The notes below the pieces were generated by a model. That model was not told the origin of the DNA, did no database searches, and saw only the letters and a program-made list of their open reading frames with translations. 64,000 nucleotides of DNA from the NCBI GenBank assembly GCA_018883265.1, contig VEQK01000002.1, positions 29,752 to 93,751 on the forward strand. Direction: 5' to 3'. Position numbers and translations under genes: made by a program. The stretch comes from Rhodocyclaceae bacterium. GTDB lineage: Bacteria; Pseudomonadota; Gammaproteobacteria; Burkholderiales; Rhodocyclaceae. Positions within the stretch are counted from its first letter, which is position 1. The number at the start of each line of letters is the position of its first letter. Positions 41,106-51,408 of this stretch are shown here, piece after piece.

Positions 41106-42528
41106 GTCGGCATCCCCTATGGCCTTGCGTTTTACGCTGCTGGCGGCATTGGTGATTGCGGGCTGTACCGTGGGTCCGGATTACGAGCGCCCTAAAATGG
41201 ATCTGCCCGGCCAGTTCAACGCCGAGGTACCGCAATCAACCCCCGCCTCGCAAAAAGCTCCCGTCGAGATCCGCCAGGACTGGTGGACACTGTTTGATGA
41301 TCCGGAGCTGAATCGTCTCGAGTCTCTGGCGTTGGCCAATAACGCCGACCTGCAGATTGCCGTGGCCCGTATCGCTCAGGCGCAGGGATTGGCATTGCAG
41401 GCTGGTGCCGCCCAGTATCCGAGCCTGTCGCTCGAGGGCAGTGGCACACGCTCATCCCAGGGGGCGGCGGCATCGCCTAGTGGTATTGATTATCTCGATA
41501 GTAACTATCAGGGGTCTGCCGGATTCTCCTATGAGATCGATCTCTGGGGAAAGATCCGACGTTCCGTTGAGTCTGCCGATGCACAGCTCAAGGCCAGCGT
41601 CTTTGATCGCGATAGCGTGCGTCTGGTTATGGAGGGGAGTGTCGCCAAGGCGTATATCAACCTGCGCACACTGGATGCGCAGATCAAGGTGACAGAGAGC
41701 TCGATCCATACCCGTCGCGAAACGCTGCGTATCGCCCAGGCCAAACTGGCGGGCGGGCTGGTTTCCCCGCTCGACATCAATCAGGCCAGAGCCACGCTGG
41801 CCAGTCTGCAGGCCGCCCAGTCCGAGCTTGTGCGCCAGAGGGCGATTGTGCAGAACCAGCTGGCTGTTCTGACCGGTGTGCTGGATCTGAAGATCCCGGC
41901 CAGTGGACTGGGTGCGTTGCCGGTGCCGCCGATGCCACCCGCGGGTGTGCCCTCGGAATTGCTGGAAGGGCGCCCCGATATCCGCAAAGCCGAAGAGCAA
42001 CTGGTGTCGGCGAATGCACAGATTGGCGTTGCCAAAGCCAATTTCTTCCCATCGTTTTCGCTTACCGGCCTGTACGGTGCACAAAGTCTGGGCTTCAGCA
42101 ACTTTCTATCCGCTGGTGGTTCGGTCTGGGCCGCAACGCTGGGGGTGACGCAACCGCTGTTTACCGGCTGGCTGTTGACCGGTCAGCTCGACACGGCGAA
42201 GGGTAAACAGCAGGAGGCTCTGGGTAACTACATCCGGACCGTCCGTGTGGCCTTTGCCGAAGTGGGTGATGCCATGACCTCCGTGCAACAGACCCGGGAG
42301 AGCGAGTCGCACCTGGCAACGCAGGTTGAGGCATCGACCAGGGCGCAGCAGATTGCCATCCTGCGTTACGAGGCAGGTTATGTCGATTATCTGACGGTGT
42401 TGGAGGCGCAGCGCGTCGCGAACGAAGCGAGTCTGGCGTATGCGCGCAATCGCGGGGGCCGCCTGCAGGCCAGCGTCGATCTTTTCAGATCCCTCGGTGG
42501 CGGTTGGCAGCCGGAAATCAAAAAATAA
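41098..42528 (+). CDS. RND efflux outer membrane lipoprotein (NodT/OprM family)
   Basis: ALVIAGCTVGPDYERP lipobox; EGRPDIRKAEEQLVSANAQIGVAKANFFPSFSLTG. Confidence 0.95.
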   Translation: MTESASPMALRFTLLAALVIAGCTVGPDYERPKMDLPGQFNAEVPQSTPASQKAPVEIRQDWWTLFDDPELNRLESLALANNADLQIAVARIAQAQGLALQAGAAQYPSLSLEGSGTRSSQGAAASPSGIDYLDSNYQGSAGFSYEIDLWGKIRRSVESADAQLKASVFDRDSVRLVMEGSVAKAYINLRTLDAQIKVTESSIHTRRETLRIAQAKLAGGLVSPLDINQARATLASLQAAQSELVRQRAIVQNQLAVLTGVLDLKIPASGLGALPVPPMPPAGVPSELLEGRPDIRKAEEQLVSANAQIGVAKANFFPSFSLTGLYGAQSLGFSNFLSAGGSVWAATLGVTQPLFTGWLLTGQLDTAKGKQQEALGNYIRTVRVAFAEVGDAMTSVQQTRESESHLATQVEASTRAQQIAILRYEAGYVDYLTVLEAQRVANEASLAYARNRGGRLQASVDLFRSLGGGWQPEIKK

Positions 42529-42555
42529 GTAACCGGGGTTGGTAAAATATGACCC

Positions 42556-43896
42556 ATGAAAAAGAAAATTGAAACACCCAGGGTTGGCATGGTCAGCCTG
42601 GGTTGCCCCAAAGCCACCGTCGACAGTGAAGGCATCCTCACACGCCTGCGTGCCGAAGGTTATCAGGTAGTCGGTGATTATGCCGGCGCCGATCTGGTCG
42701 TGGTGAATACCTGTGGTTTTATCGATTCAGCCGTCGAAGAATCACTCGATGCGATTGGTGAAGCGCTACGCGAAAACGGCAAGGTCATCGTCACGGGTTG
42801 TCTGGGAGCACGTGAAGGCGTAGTTGAAACGGCCCACCCCGATGTGCTCGCCGTCACGGGGCCGCACGCACTGGAAGAAGTCATGTCGGTGGTGCATTCC
42901 CATCTGCCGATGCCGCATGACCCGTATACCGATCTGGTGCCGCCGCAGGGCGTGCGGATTACGCCGAAGCACTATGCCTATCTCAAGATTTCCGAAGGCT
43001 GCAACCACCGTTGCACCTTCTGCATCATTCCGTCGTTGCGTGGCGACCTCGTGTCGCGCCCGATCGGTGATGTGCTTAAAGAAGCCGAAACCCTGGCCAA
43101 AGCGGGCGTCAAGGAAGTACTCGTCATTTCGCAGGACACCAGCGCCTATGGCGTTGACGTCAAATACCGTACGGGATTCTGGGAAGGCCGCCCCGTCAAA
43201 ACGCAGCTCAAAGCCTTGTGCGAGGCGCTCGGCGAATTCGGTATCTGGGTGCGTCTGCATTACGTCTATCCGTATCCGAGTGTGGATGAGATCATTCCGC
43301 TGATGGCTGAAGGCAAAATCCTGCCGTATCTGGATATTCCGTTCCAGCACGCCAGCCCGCGCATTCTCAAAGCTATGAAGCGCCCGGCGTCCAGCGAGAA
43401 CGTCCTCAAGCGCATTGAAGCCTGGCGCGCGATCTGTCCGGAGCTGGTCATTCGTTCCACCTTTATTACCGGTTTCCCCGGTGAAACCGAAGCGGACTTC
43501 CAGGAGCTGCTTGGTTTCCTCGAAGCGGCGCAACTCGATCGCGTCGGCGCCTTCGCTTATTCGCCCGTCGAGGGCGCCACAGCCAATGAATTGGCGGATC
43601 CGGTGCCGGAAGAGGAGCGCGAATCGCGCCGCATGCGCCTGATGCAGTTCCAGTCCGACATCTCGGCCGATAAACTGGCGCGACGCATCGGCGATGAAGA
43701 AGCTATTGTGATCGATGACGTCGATGAGGAGGGTGCGATTGGCCGGAGTTGGCGGGAGGCGCCGGACATTGATGGCGTCATCCAGGTCATGGGTTATACC
43801 GACTGTGCGCCAGGCGATCGTATTGCCGTCCGTATCGTCGATGCCGACGAACATGATCTCTATGCCGAACCGCTAACCGCTGCCTCAATCAACTGA
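42556..43896 (+). CDS. rimO: ribosomal protein S12 methylthiotransferase RimO
   Basis: [44 protein letters not shown]-like C-terminus. Confidence 0.96.
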   Translation: MKKKIETPRVGMVSLGCPKATVDSEGILTRLRAEGYQVVGDYAGADLVVVNTCGFIDSAVEESLDAIGEALRENGKVIVTGCLGAREGVVETAHPDVLAVTGPHALEEVMSVVHSHLPMPHDPYTDLVPPQGVRITPKHYAYLKISEGCNHRCTFCIIPSLRGDLVSRPIGDVLKEAETLAKAGVKEVLVISQDTSAYGVDVKYRTGFWEGRPVKTQLKALCEALGEFGIWVRLHYVYPYPSVDEIIPLMAEGKILPYLDIPFQHASPRILKAMKRPASSENVLKRIEAWRAICPELVIRSTFITGFPGETEADFQELLGFLEAAQLDRVGAFAYSPVEGATANELADPVPEEERESRRMRLMQFQSDISADKLARRIGDEEAIVIDDVDEEGAIGRSWREAPDIDGVIQVMGYTDCAPGDRIAVRIVDADEHDLYAEPLTAASIN

Positions 43897-43897
43897 C

Positions 43898-45319
43898 ATG
43901 AGTCAGGCCCTGATCGCGCAATTGCTGGCGTGCCTCGGCGCCGATCAGGTTCTCACCGATCCGGCCGCGCAAGCCACGTATCTTAACGACTGGCGTGGCC
44001 GTTATCACGGCCGTGCGCTGGCCGTTGTGTTGCCACAAACAACCCAACAGGTCGCCGAGGTTGTTCGTCTATGCGTGTCAAACAACACGCCGATTGTTCC
44101 GCAAGGCGGCAATACGGGCTTATGTGGTGGTGCAACGCCAGACGATACGGGTCGTGCCGTCATTGTCGCCATGACCCGCATGAACCGCATACGCGATGTT
44201 GATGCCAGAAACTTCAGTATCACCGCAGAGGCTGGCGCGACACTGGATGACCTGAAAGCTGCGGCCGATCATGTCGATCGTCTGTATCCGCTCTCGCTGG
44301 GTGCGGGGCATCAGAGCACCTTGGGTGGGACGCTGGCCACCAATGCCGGTGGGTTGCAAGTGTTACGTTATGGCATGACGCGCGATCTCTGTCTGGGTCT
44401 GGAAGTCGTGCTGCCGGACGGCACGGTCTGGTCCCGGCTTGCCGGTTTGCGTAAGGACAACACAGGCTTCGATCTCAAGCAGTGGTTCATTGGCGCCGAA
44501 GGCACGCTGGGTCTGATCACAGCGGCCACCATGAAGCTCTATCCCCGACCTGCGGCGCGTGCGCTGATCTGGCTGGATCTGCCAGACGCGAAAAGTGCCG
44601 TATGCGCGCACGAGCGAGCGCAAAGTGTATTCGCCGGAGCCCAGACAGCATCGGAATTGATTTCGGCGCCAACACTGACGCTCGTCCGGCAACATCTGCC
44701 GGAAGTGCAGCTCCCCGGAACCGCATCGTGGCCCGAACACTGGGCGTTAATGATGGAAGTCTCGGCGCACGATCAGATATTTCTGGAGGCGCTGCTGGAT
44801 GGCTGGCGTCGTGCTTGTGCACGGGATGGTCAATCGCCCGGGCTCGTGGCGACCAGCGTTGCCGACCAGCAGGCATTGTGGGCTATACGTAAGGGGCTTG
44901 CCGAAGCACAGAAGCGCGAAGGCCTCTCGATCAAACACGATATCGGCTTACCCATTTCGGGAATTCCGGTGTTTCTGAAAGAAGCCTCCGCAGCCCTCGA
45001 ACAAACGTTCCCGGGTATCCGCATTGTCGCCTTTGGTCATATCGGCGACGGCAATCTGCATTACAACCTGTCCTATGCCGAGCCGGTAGCCAATGACAGC
45101 CTCATGGCGCGCAGTCATGACGCCAATCAGATTGTTTATGACGTGGTGACGCGTCTGGGCGGCAGTATCGCTGCTGAACACGGCATTGGACAGCTCAAGT
45201 CCGGTTGGCTGGAAGCGCATGCACCGGCCGGCAGTATCGATCTGATGCGTAAACTCAAAGACGCACTGGATCCCAAAGGGCTCATGAATCCCGGCAAGGT
45301 GCTCAACGCACGGCGTTGA
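43898..45319 (+). CDS. FAD-binding oxidoreductase (GlcD/D-2-hydroxyglutarate dehydrogenase-like)
   Basis: VPQGGNTGLCGGATPD; GHIGDGNLHYN; AEHGIGQLKSGWL. Confidence 0.93.
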   Translation: MSQALIAQLLACLGADQVLTDPAAQATYLNDWRGRYHGRALAVVLPQTTQQVAEVVRLCVSNNTPIVPQGGNTGLCGGATPDDTGRAVIVAMTRMNRIRDVDARNFSITAEAGATLDDLKAAADHVDRLYPLSLGAGHQSTLGGTLATNAGGLQVLRYGMTRDLCLGLEVVLPDGTVWSRLAGLRKDNTGFDLKQWFIGAEGTLGLITAATMKLYPRPAARALIWLDLPDAKSAVCAHERAQSVFAGAQTASELISAPTLTLVRQHLPEVQLPGTASWPEHWALMMEVSAHDQIFLEALLDGWRRACARDGQSPGLVATSVADQQALWAIRKGLAEAQKREGLSIKHDIGLPISGIPVFLKEASAALEQTFPGIRIVAFGHIGDGNLHYNLSYAEPVANDSLMARSHDANQIVYDVVTRLGGSIAAEHGIGQLKSGWLEAHAPAGSIDLMRKLKDALDPKGLMNPGKVLNARR

Positions 45320-45331
45320 GTCCGACAGCGC

Positions 45332-46258
45332 CTAGTGCAGTGTCTGGCTCTGGCGCGGCTCTGAATCTGAGGGTCGATGATCCGAGAAAAGCGCCAGCGC
45401 TTCTTCCGGGCTAAACCGGTATTCCTGATTGCTCAGTTCGTCGTGAATCACGACGGCGCCATGCTCGCGCAGAATGGCATCGATTTCGTTCTTGCCCAGG
45501 CTGCGCACCATGTTTCTCACTTTATCCCAATTCCGCTCGCCGGCATGATGCAGTGCCTGGCCCGGTGCCAGGCTGATCAGTTCCTCGGGGAATAATGTCG
45601 TGACCAACTGCGCAGGATCCAGTTGCAGGAGCTCGCGATCAGTCAGCGTGCCGAACAGATGGGTCAGGCGATTCCAGCCATCGGCATCGGCCTCGTCGGC
45701 ACTCGGCATCTTCTGCAGGAACAGAGCGGCAGCCTGCGTGTCATTTGCAGCAAGATAGAGCAGGGTGGGTTGTTGCTCGGATTGTTCGAGATAGTGACTG
45801 AAAGCCTCGGCTAATGACTGACCCACCAGAGGTACGAAGCTCTGCCATGGCGTGCTGAATTGCTGTGCGTCCAGTGTCATCATCAGGCGGCTGGCGCTAT
45901 CTTCGGCAGAACCCTCCCGGGTATTCAGGCACTGGAAATCGGGGTTTTGCAGTTGCGTCGTCAATGCCGGATCCCATTGCGCGGTGCCACGCAATCCCAG
46001 CTTGTCGGTGCAGTCCATGACCAGCAGCTTGATCGGTCCCGGGTCGCGCATCTGGAAGGTGAGCCGACCGGGGTGTTTGAGCTGGCCCGCCATCAGCGCC
46101 GTGACACTAGCCATTTCGCCAAGCATCCGGTTAACGGCCACCGGGTAGTTTCTGCCGGCAGTCAGTGCGCGATAGGTTTCGTCCAGGTGCACCCAGGCGC
46201 CACGAATAGCGAGTTCCGGAAAATGGAAGCGGACAAAGCGGTCGGTTTCGCGCAGCAT
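45332..46258 (-). CDS. hslO: Hsp33 family chaperone HslO, lacking the C-terminal zinc-binding cysteines
   Basis: VRFHFPELAIRGAWVHLDETYRALTAGRNYPVAVNRMLGEMASVTALMAGQLKHPGRLTFQMRDPGPIKLLVMDC; no CxC/CxxC in C-terminal region. Confidence 0.9.
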   Translation of the reverse strand: MLRETDRFVRFHFPELAIRGAWVHLDETYRALTAGRNYPVAVNRMLGEMASVTALMAGQLKHPGRLTFQMRDPGPIKLLVMDCTDKLGLRGTAQWDPALTTQLQNPDFQCLNTREGSAEDSASRLMMTLDAQQFSTPWQSFVPLVGQSLAEAFSHYLEQSEQQPTLLYLAANDTQAAALFLQKMPSADEADADGWNRLTHLFGTLTDRELLQLDPAQLVTTLFPEELISLAPGQALHHAGERNWDKVRNMVRSLGKNEIDAILREHGAVVIHDELSNQEYRFSPEEALALFSDHRPSDSEPRQSQTLH

Positions 46259-46336
46259 GAGATCTTTCAGTAGGGTCGGATCATTACGTTATGGGTCGCT
46301 ATCGCCAAACTTCAAGATGGCGGTCGCAGAGAGCCA

Positions 46337-46861
46337 TCAATCAATGGCTTTGAGATGTGTCCGGTAACGCTCGGCGTTCTGCACATAGCGGGCGGCGCTG
46401 TTTATCAGTCGCGCCACTTCCTCGTCGGTCAGCTCACGGACGACTTTACCCGGCGCACCCATGATCAGGGAGCGGGGCGGGTACACTTTCCGCTCGGGAA
46501 TCAGTGTCCCGGCGCCGACCAGACTGTGTGCGCCGATCACGGCATGATTCAGAATCGTCGTGCCGATGCCGATCAGGCTGCCCTGGCCGATCTGGCAGCC
46601 GTGCAGCATGACCTTGTGACCAATCGTGACATCCGCCTCCAGAATCAGCGGTGCGCCCGGGTCGGTGTGGAAAATGCAGCCATCCTGCACATTGCTGCGC
46701 GGGCCAATCACGATCGGCTCGTTATCGCCGCGCAGGACGGCGTTCCACCAGATTGATGCATGCTCGGCGCATTCGACACGACCGATCAGCACCGCATTGG
46801 GGGCGACCCAGGCGTTCGGGTCAATTCGGGGAATCCGGTCTTCCAGCTGATAGATACTCAT
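46337..46861 (-). CDS. gamma-carbonic anhydrase family hexapeptide-repeat protein
   Basis: NAVLRGDNEPIVIGPRSNVQDGCIFHTD...TIGHKVMLHGCQIG; start ATG 46861. Confidence 0.92.
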   Translation of the reverse strand: MSIYQLEDRIPRIDPNAWVAPNAVLIGRVECAEHASIWWNAVLRGDNEPIVIGPRSNVQDGCIFHTDPGAPLILEADVTIGHKVMLHGCQIGQGSLIGIGTTILNHAVIGAHSLVGAGTLIPERKVYPPRSLIMGAPGKVVRELTDEEVARLINSAARYVQNAERYRTHLKAID

Positions 46862-46951
46862 GCGGTGGAGCCAATCCAGTAAAATAGACGATTGCACATT
46901 TTATGCCGATCTCTCAGGCACATAAAGTCAACACAATCACGTACCGATTTC

Positions 46952-47812
46952 ATGACATTCGCCGCCAGCAGACCCCCGGGTTTGCAAAAATACGACCTGC
47001 ATTGCCATTCCACGGCCTCCGATGGCATGTTGCCGCCGGCCGACGTGGTGGCGCGCGCGCATGCCAATGGCGTGACAACGCTGGCCCTGACCGACCACGA
47101 TGGGCTATCCGGCTTGCCGGAAGCCCAGGCGGCCGCCGATGCGCTGGGGGTGAGCCTGGTGCCGGGAACCGAAATATCTGTCGAATGGAACGATTACTCG
47201 GTTCATATCGTCGGTCTGCGGATCGATCCGAAAAATCCGGCGATTGTGGCGGGGCTTGATGGCATCCGGATTGGGCGCGCTACGCGTGCCGAACGAATTG
47301 CCGCCGAGCTGGAAAAGGTCGGTTTCAAAGGCATTCTGGCCAGAACGATGACCTACGTTGGCAACCCCGAGCTGGTTTCGCGGGCCCACTTTGCCCGGGC
47401 GCTGGTCGACATGGGCGCCTGCCGTGAAGTCAAACAGGTTTTTGATCGTTACCTGACCCCGGGAAAACCGGGTTTCGTCGCCCATCCGTGGCCGTCGTTG
47501 GCCGAGGCGCTGGGCTGGATCCGGGCGGCGGGTGGCGTTGCGGTGATTGCCCACCCCGGCCGTTACCGGATGTCCAACAGGGAGCTTGGCAAGCTCTTTG
47601 AGGCCTTCCGCGAGCTGGGCGGCGAGGCTATTGAGGTCGCCTCGGGAAGTCATACCCCGGAACAGGTCGCGCATTTTGGTCGTCAGGCGCGCCACTATGC
47701 CTTCATGGGGTCGCAGGGCTCGGACTTCCACGCTCCCGGTGAAAGTTACGTCGATCTTGGTGGCGGCCTGCCTTTGCCGGAAGGGGTTGTTCCAGTCTGG
47801 AATAATTGGTAA
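46952..47812 (+). CDS. PHP domain phosphoesterase (RnmAM/TrpH-like)
   Basis: YDLHCHSTASDGMLPPADVVARAHANGVTTLALTDHDGLSGL. Confidence 0.92.
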   Translation: MTFAASRPPGLQKYDLHCHSTASDGMLPPADVVARAHANGVTTLALTDHDGLSGLPEAQAAADALGVSLVPGTEISVEWNDYSVHIVGLRIDPKNPAIVAGLDGIRIGRATRAERIAAELEKVGFKGILARTMTYVGNPELVSRAHFARALVDMGACREVKQVFDRYLTPGKPGFVAHPWPSLAEALGWIRAAGGVAVIAHPGRYRMSNRELGKLFEAFRELGGEAIEVASGSHTPEQVAHFGRQARHYAFMGSQGSDFHAPGESYVDLGGGLPLPEGVVPVWNNW

Positions 47813-47834
47813 TACATAGCATTACGGAACATAC

Positions 47835-48461
47835 GTGACACAGTACTTTAATATTCACCCCGACAATCCGCAGTCACGATTGCTCGAGCAGGCCGCCGAA
47901 ATGCTCCGCAAAGGCGCCGTTGTCGCCTTGCCCACGGACTCCTGCTATTCGCTGGCCTGTCATTTGGGCGATGCGGCCGCACTGGACAAAATTCGCAAGA
48001 TCCGCGGCATCGATGATCATCACCTCATGACGCTGATGTGCCGGGATCTGTCCGACATCGGCCAGTACGCCCGCGTCGATAACGCCCAGTACCGGCTGCT
48101 CAAACTGGCGACGCCCGGCGCCTATACCTTTGTGCTGGAAGGCACCAAAGAGCTGCCGCGCCGGATTCTGCATCCCAAGCGTAAGACGCTGGGGCTGCGT
48201 ATCCCGGATAACCGCATCATGCTCGGTGTGCTGGAAGTGCTCGGCGAGCCGCTGCTCACCACCACGCTCATGCTGCCAGGCGACGACGAACCCCTTAGCG
48301 ACGGTTGGTCGATCAAAGAACGCCTTCAGCCGCAACTGGATCTGGTCGTTGAGGGGGGCTGGTGCGGCACAGAGCCCACCACCGTCATCGATCTCTGTGA
48401 AATGCCGCCCACCGTCCTGCGGCGCGGGCACGGCCCATTGGCGCCGCTGGGCCTTCAATAA
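47835..48461 (+). CDS. Sua5/YciO/YrdC family protein
   Basis: AAEMLRKGAVVALPTDSCYSLACHLGDAAALDKIRKIRGIDDHHLMTLMCRDLSDI. Confidence 0.92.
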   Translation: MTQYFNIHPDNPQSRLLEQAAEMLRKGAVVALPTDSCYSLACHLGDAAALDKIRKIRGIDDHHLMTLMCRDLSDIGQYARVDNAQYRLLKLATPGAYTFVLEGTKELPRRILHPKRKTLGLRIPDNRIMLGVLEVLGEPLLTTTLMLPGDDEPLSDGWSIKERLQPQLDLVVEGGWCGTEPTTVIDLCEMPPTVLRRGHGPLAPLGLQ

Positions 48462-48554
48462 GACGGCATAAACCGGAAATACGGCCGAATACGCGCCGGT
48501 AATCCGGGGTTGAGGCCGTTGCCCTCTGCTAGAATCGCTGCCTACGGATTCCCT

Positions 48555-49193
48555 ATGAATATCGACATCGCCTACCTGGCCATTGCGGCCATTCCCGTTA
48601 TTTTCGCCATCACACTGCATGAGGCGGCGCATGGTTATGTGGCGCGCTATTTCGGAGACCCGACAGCCTACCAGCTGGGGCGCATCAGCCTGAACCCGAT
48701 TCGCCACATTGATCTGGTCGGCACCATCCTTGTGCCGGCGCTGACCTTGTTGTTTGGCGGCATCCTTTTTGGCTGGGCGAAACCGGTGCCGGTCGATTAC
48801 AGCCGCCTGCGCCATCCGCGCACCGATATGCGCTGGGTTGCGCTGGCCGGTCCGGGTATCAACCTGCTCATGGCCTTCGGTTGGGCGCTCCTGCTCAAGT
48901 TGGGGTTGTCGACGGATAACTACTACAGCGTCCCGCTGGAAGAAATGTCACGTATTGGCGTGTCGATCAACCTGATGCTGATGGCGCTGAACCTCTTGCC
49001 CATTCTGCCGCTTGATGGTGGTCGTGTGCTGTTCAGCCTGCTGCCGCCTGCTGCGGCACATTCCTACGGCCGTACCGAGCCCTATGGTCTGCCGATCCTG
49101 CTGCTGTTGCTGGTCACGGGCCTGCTCGGCGTCTTTGTCATGCCGCTGATTCAAGCTGCGGCTTCCCTGATTTCCACCGTATTTTTTATCTGA
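48555..49193 (+). CDS. site-2 protease (M50) family membrane protein
   Basis: HEAAHGYVARYFGDPTAYQLGRISLNP; NLLPILPLDGGRVL. Confidence 0.93.
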   Translation: MNIDIAYLAIAAIPVIFAITLHEAAHGYVARYFGDPTAYQLGRISLNPIRHIDLVGTILVPALTLLFGGILFGWAKPVPVDYSRLRHPRTDMRWVALAGPGINLLMAFGWALLLKLGLSTDNYYSVPLEEMSRIGVSINLMLMALNLLPILPLDGGRVLFSLLPPAAAHSYGRTEPYGLPILLLLLVTGLLGVFVMPLIQAAASLISTVFFI

Positions 49194-49202
49194 GTTTTCC
49201 TG

Positions 49203-50402
49203 ATGTCTGCAGAACGCGTACTTTCCGGCATGCGCCCTACGGGTAGCCTGCATCTGGGTCACTTTCACGGCGTGCTCGAAAACTGGGTCCGTCTGCAGAA
49301 CGATTACGAATGTCTGTTTTTTGTCGCCGACTGGCATGCCCTGACCACCAATTACGATGCGCCACAGAGCATCGCCCAGGCCAGTCGTGACATGGTTGTC
49401 GATTGGCTGGCCGCCGGTCTCGATCCGGAAAAATCGATCATCTTCCAGCAGTCGCAAGTGCTGCAACACGCCGAACTGCATCTGCTGCTGTCGATGATGA
49501 CCCCGCTCGGCTGGCTCGAACGTGTGCCCACCTATAAGGACCAGCAGGAAAAGTTGTCGCACAAGGACCTGTCGACCTATGGCTTCCTCGGTTACCCGTT
49601 GCTGCAATCGGCCGACATCCTTGTCTACGACGCGCGCCATGTACCTGTTGGCGAAGACCAGGTGCCGCATATCGAACTGACGCGTGAAGTCGCCCGTCGC
49701 TTCAATCATCTTTATGGCCGCACACCCGAGTTCGAACAGGAAGTCATTGCGGCACTGAAGAAACTAGGTCCGACGGCCAAGCCATACAAGGAGCTGCGCC
49801 AGCGTTACCAGCAGGATGGTGACCGCGAAGTGCTGGTGCAGGCGGAAGCTTTTCTGGCCGGCGCCGATAGTCTGAACACCAGCGACAGGGAATCCCTCTG
49901 GGGCTGGCTGGTGGGCTCCGGTAAGGCCATCCTGGTCGAGCCGGCCGCACTGTTGACCAAAGCCTCCAAGATGCCGGGGCTGGATGGTCAAAAAATGTCC
50001 AAGTCGTACAACAACACCATCAGCCTGCGCGAAAAGCCGGAGGATGTGATGAAGAAACTCAAGGCCATGCCTACCGACCCGGCGCGTGTGCGTCGCACCG
50101 ATGTTGGCAACCCCAAAAACTGCCCGGTCTGGCAACTGCACGAGGTCTACAGCGACGACGAAAAGAAACAATGGGTCACCGAAGGCTGCACTACGGCCGG
50201 CATTGGCTGCATTGATTGCAAGAACGCCGTGGCCGAAGGTATCGAAGTGGTGCTCGCCCCGATGCGCGCCCGCGCCGAAGCGCTCGATGCGCAACCGGAA
50301 AAAATTTATTGCATTCTGCGCGAGGGCGCTGAGCGCGCCCGTGCTCTGGCGGATCAGACCATGAGCCGCGTCCGCAGCGTCATGGGCCTGACGGGTGCCT
50401 GA
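49203..50402 (+). CDS. trpS: tryptophanyl-tRNA synthetase
   Basis: VLSGMRPTGSLHLGHFHG; QKMSKSYNN. Confidence 0.96.
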   Translation: MSAERVLSGMRPTGSLHLGHFHGVLENWVRLQNDYECLFFVADWHALTTNYDAPQSIAQASRDMVVDWLAAGLDPEKSIIFQQSQVLQHAELHLLLSMMTPLGWLERVPTYKDQQEKLSHKDLSTYGFLGYPLLQSADILVYDARHVPVGEDQVPHIELTREVARRFNHLYGRTPEFEQEVIAALKKLGPTAKPYKELRQRYQQDGDREVLVQAEAFLAGADSLNTSDRESLWGWLVGSGKAILVEPAALLTKASKMPGLDGQKMSKSYNNTISLREKPEDVMKKLKAMPTDPARVRRTDVGNPKNCPVWQLHEVYSDDEKKQWVTEGCTTAGIGCIDCKNAVAEGIEVVLAPMRARAEALDAQPEKIYCILREGAERARALADQTMSRVRSVMGLTGA

Positions 50403-50424
50403 TTGTTGCCTGAGTAAAAAGGTC

Positions 50425-51408
50425 ATGAGCATCGTAGAACATAATCCCGAACAGCAACCGATTCCGCCGTGTATCATGGAAGAGGCTGTCGGCCAACCGG
50501 TGGCCGCCGAAGATATGGCGGAAGCTGTTCCTTACGAACAGGCGATTGCGGTCACCGTCGAATCCGGCGAACCGCGCGTCATGCTCTACGGACAGCCGAT
50601 CATCGATCTACCTCAGGATCTGTATATCCCGCCCGACGCGCTGTCGGTCATGCTCGACGCCTTTGAGGGCCCGCTGGACCTGTTGCTCTATCTGATCCGC
50701 AAGGCCAACGTTGATATCCTCGATATCCCGATGGCGCCGCTGACCATTCAATATCTCGACTATGTCGAGGCTATGCGTGCGCAGAATCTGGAACTGGCTG
50801 CCGAGTACCTGGTGATGGCGGCCATGCTGATCGAAATCAAGTCGCGGATGTTGTTGCCGCGTCCCAAAGCGCAGTTCGAAGAAGAGGTCGAGGATCCGCG
50901 CGCCGAGCTGGTGCGTCGTCTGATCGAATACGAGCAGATGAAACTTGCCGCGCGCGAAATCGACGAGCTGCCCAAAGCCGAAATCGATTTCCAGTGGCTC
51001 AACGTCTGGGTTGATCGGCAAGCCGTCGTGCGACACCCGGATGTATCGCCCGAAGACCTGCACGACGCCTGGCGTGCCGTGATCCGTCAGGCCAAGCTGC
51101 ATACCCACCACAAGATCCATCGCGAAGAACTCTCGGTGCGCGAGCACATGGGGCTGATCCTGCGCCGTCTTCGCAACAGTGAAGGTTACCTGGAGTTTTC
51201 TGAGCTGTTCGACGTCACCGGTGGTGTGGCTATGGTCGTGGTGAACTTTATCGCGCTGCTGGAGCTCTGCAAGGAGCAGTTGATGGAGATGACGCAGACA
51301 GCAGCCTTTGCCCCCATCTATGTACGTCTGCCCAGTAACGCCCCTGAACAATCGATGTTTGAAGTGCCCGAGGCCGATGATCTGCCCGAGGAGAATGACC
51401 GTGTCTGA
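50425..51408 (+). CDS. scpA: segregation and condensation protein A
   Basis: AFEGPLDLLLYLIRKANVDILDIPMAPLTIQYLDY. Confidence 0.94.
   Translation: MSIVEHNPEQQPIPPCIMEEAVGQPVAAEDMAEAVPYEQAIAVTVESGEPRVMLYGQPIIDLPQDLYIPPDALSVMLDAFEGPLDLLLYLIRKANVDILDIPMAPLTIQYLDYVEAMRAQNLELAAEYLVMAAMLIEIKSRMLLPRPKAQFEEEVEDPRAELVRRLIEYEQMKLAAREIDELPKAEIDFQWLNVWVDRQAVVRHPDVSPEDLHDAWRAVIRQAKLHTHHKIHREELSVREHMGLILRRLRNSEGYLEFSELFDVTGGVAMVVVNFIALLELCKEQLMEMTQTAAFAPIYVRLPSNAPEQSMFEVPEADDLPEENDRV

Noticed and set aside
36699-42528. RND operon considered as the exporter for the RTX-like repeat protein
   Set aside because: It is a typical HAE-1 RND efflux pump with TetR, lacking the ABC transporter of a type I secretion system, and is 24 kb away.
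42766-43854. 362-aa minus-strand ORF opposite rimO
   Set aside because: Antisense shadow of rimO.
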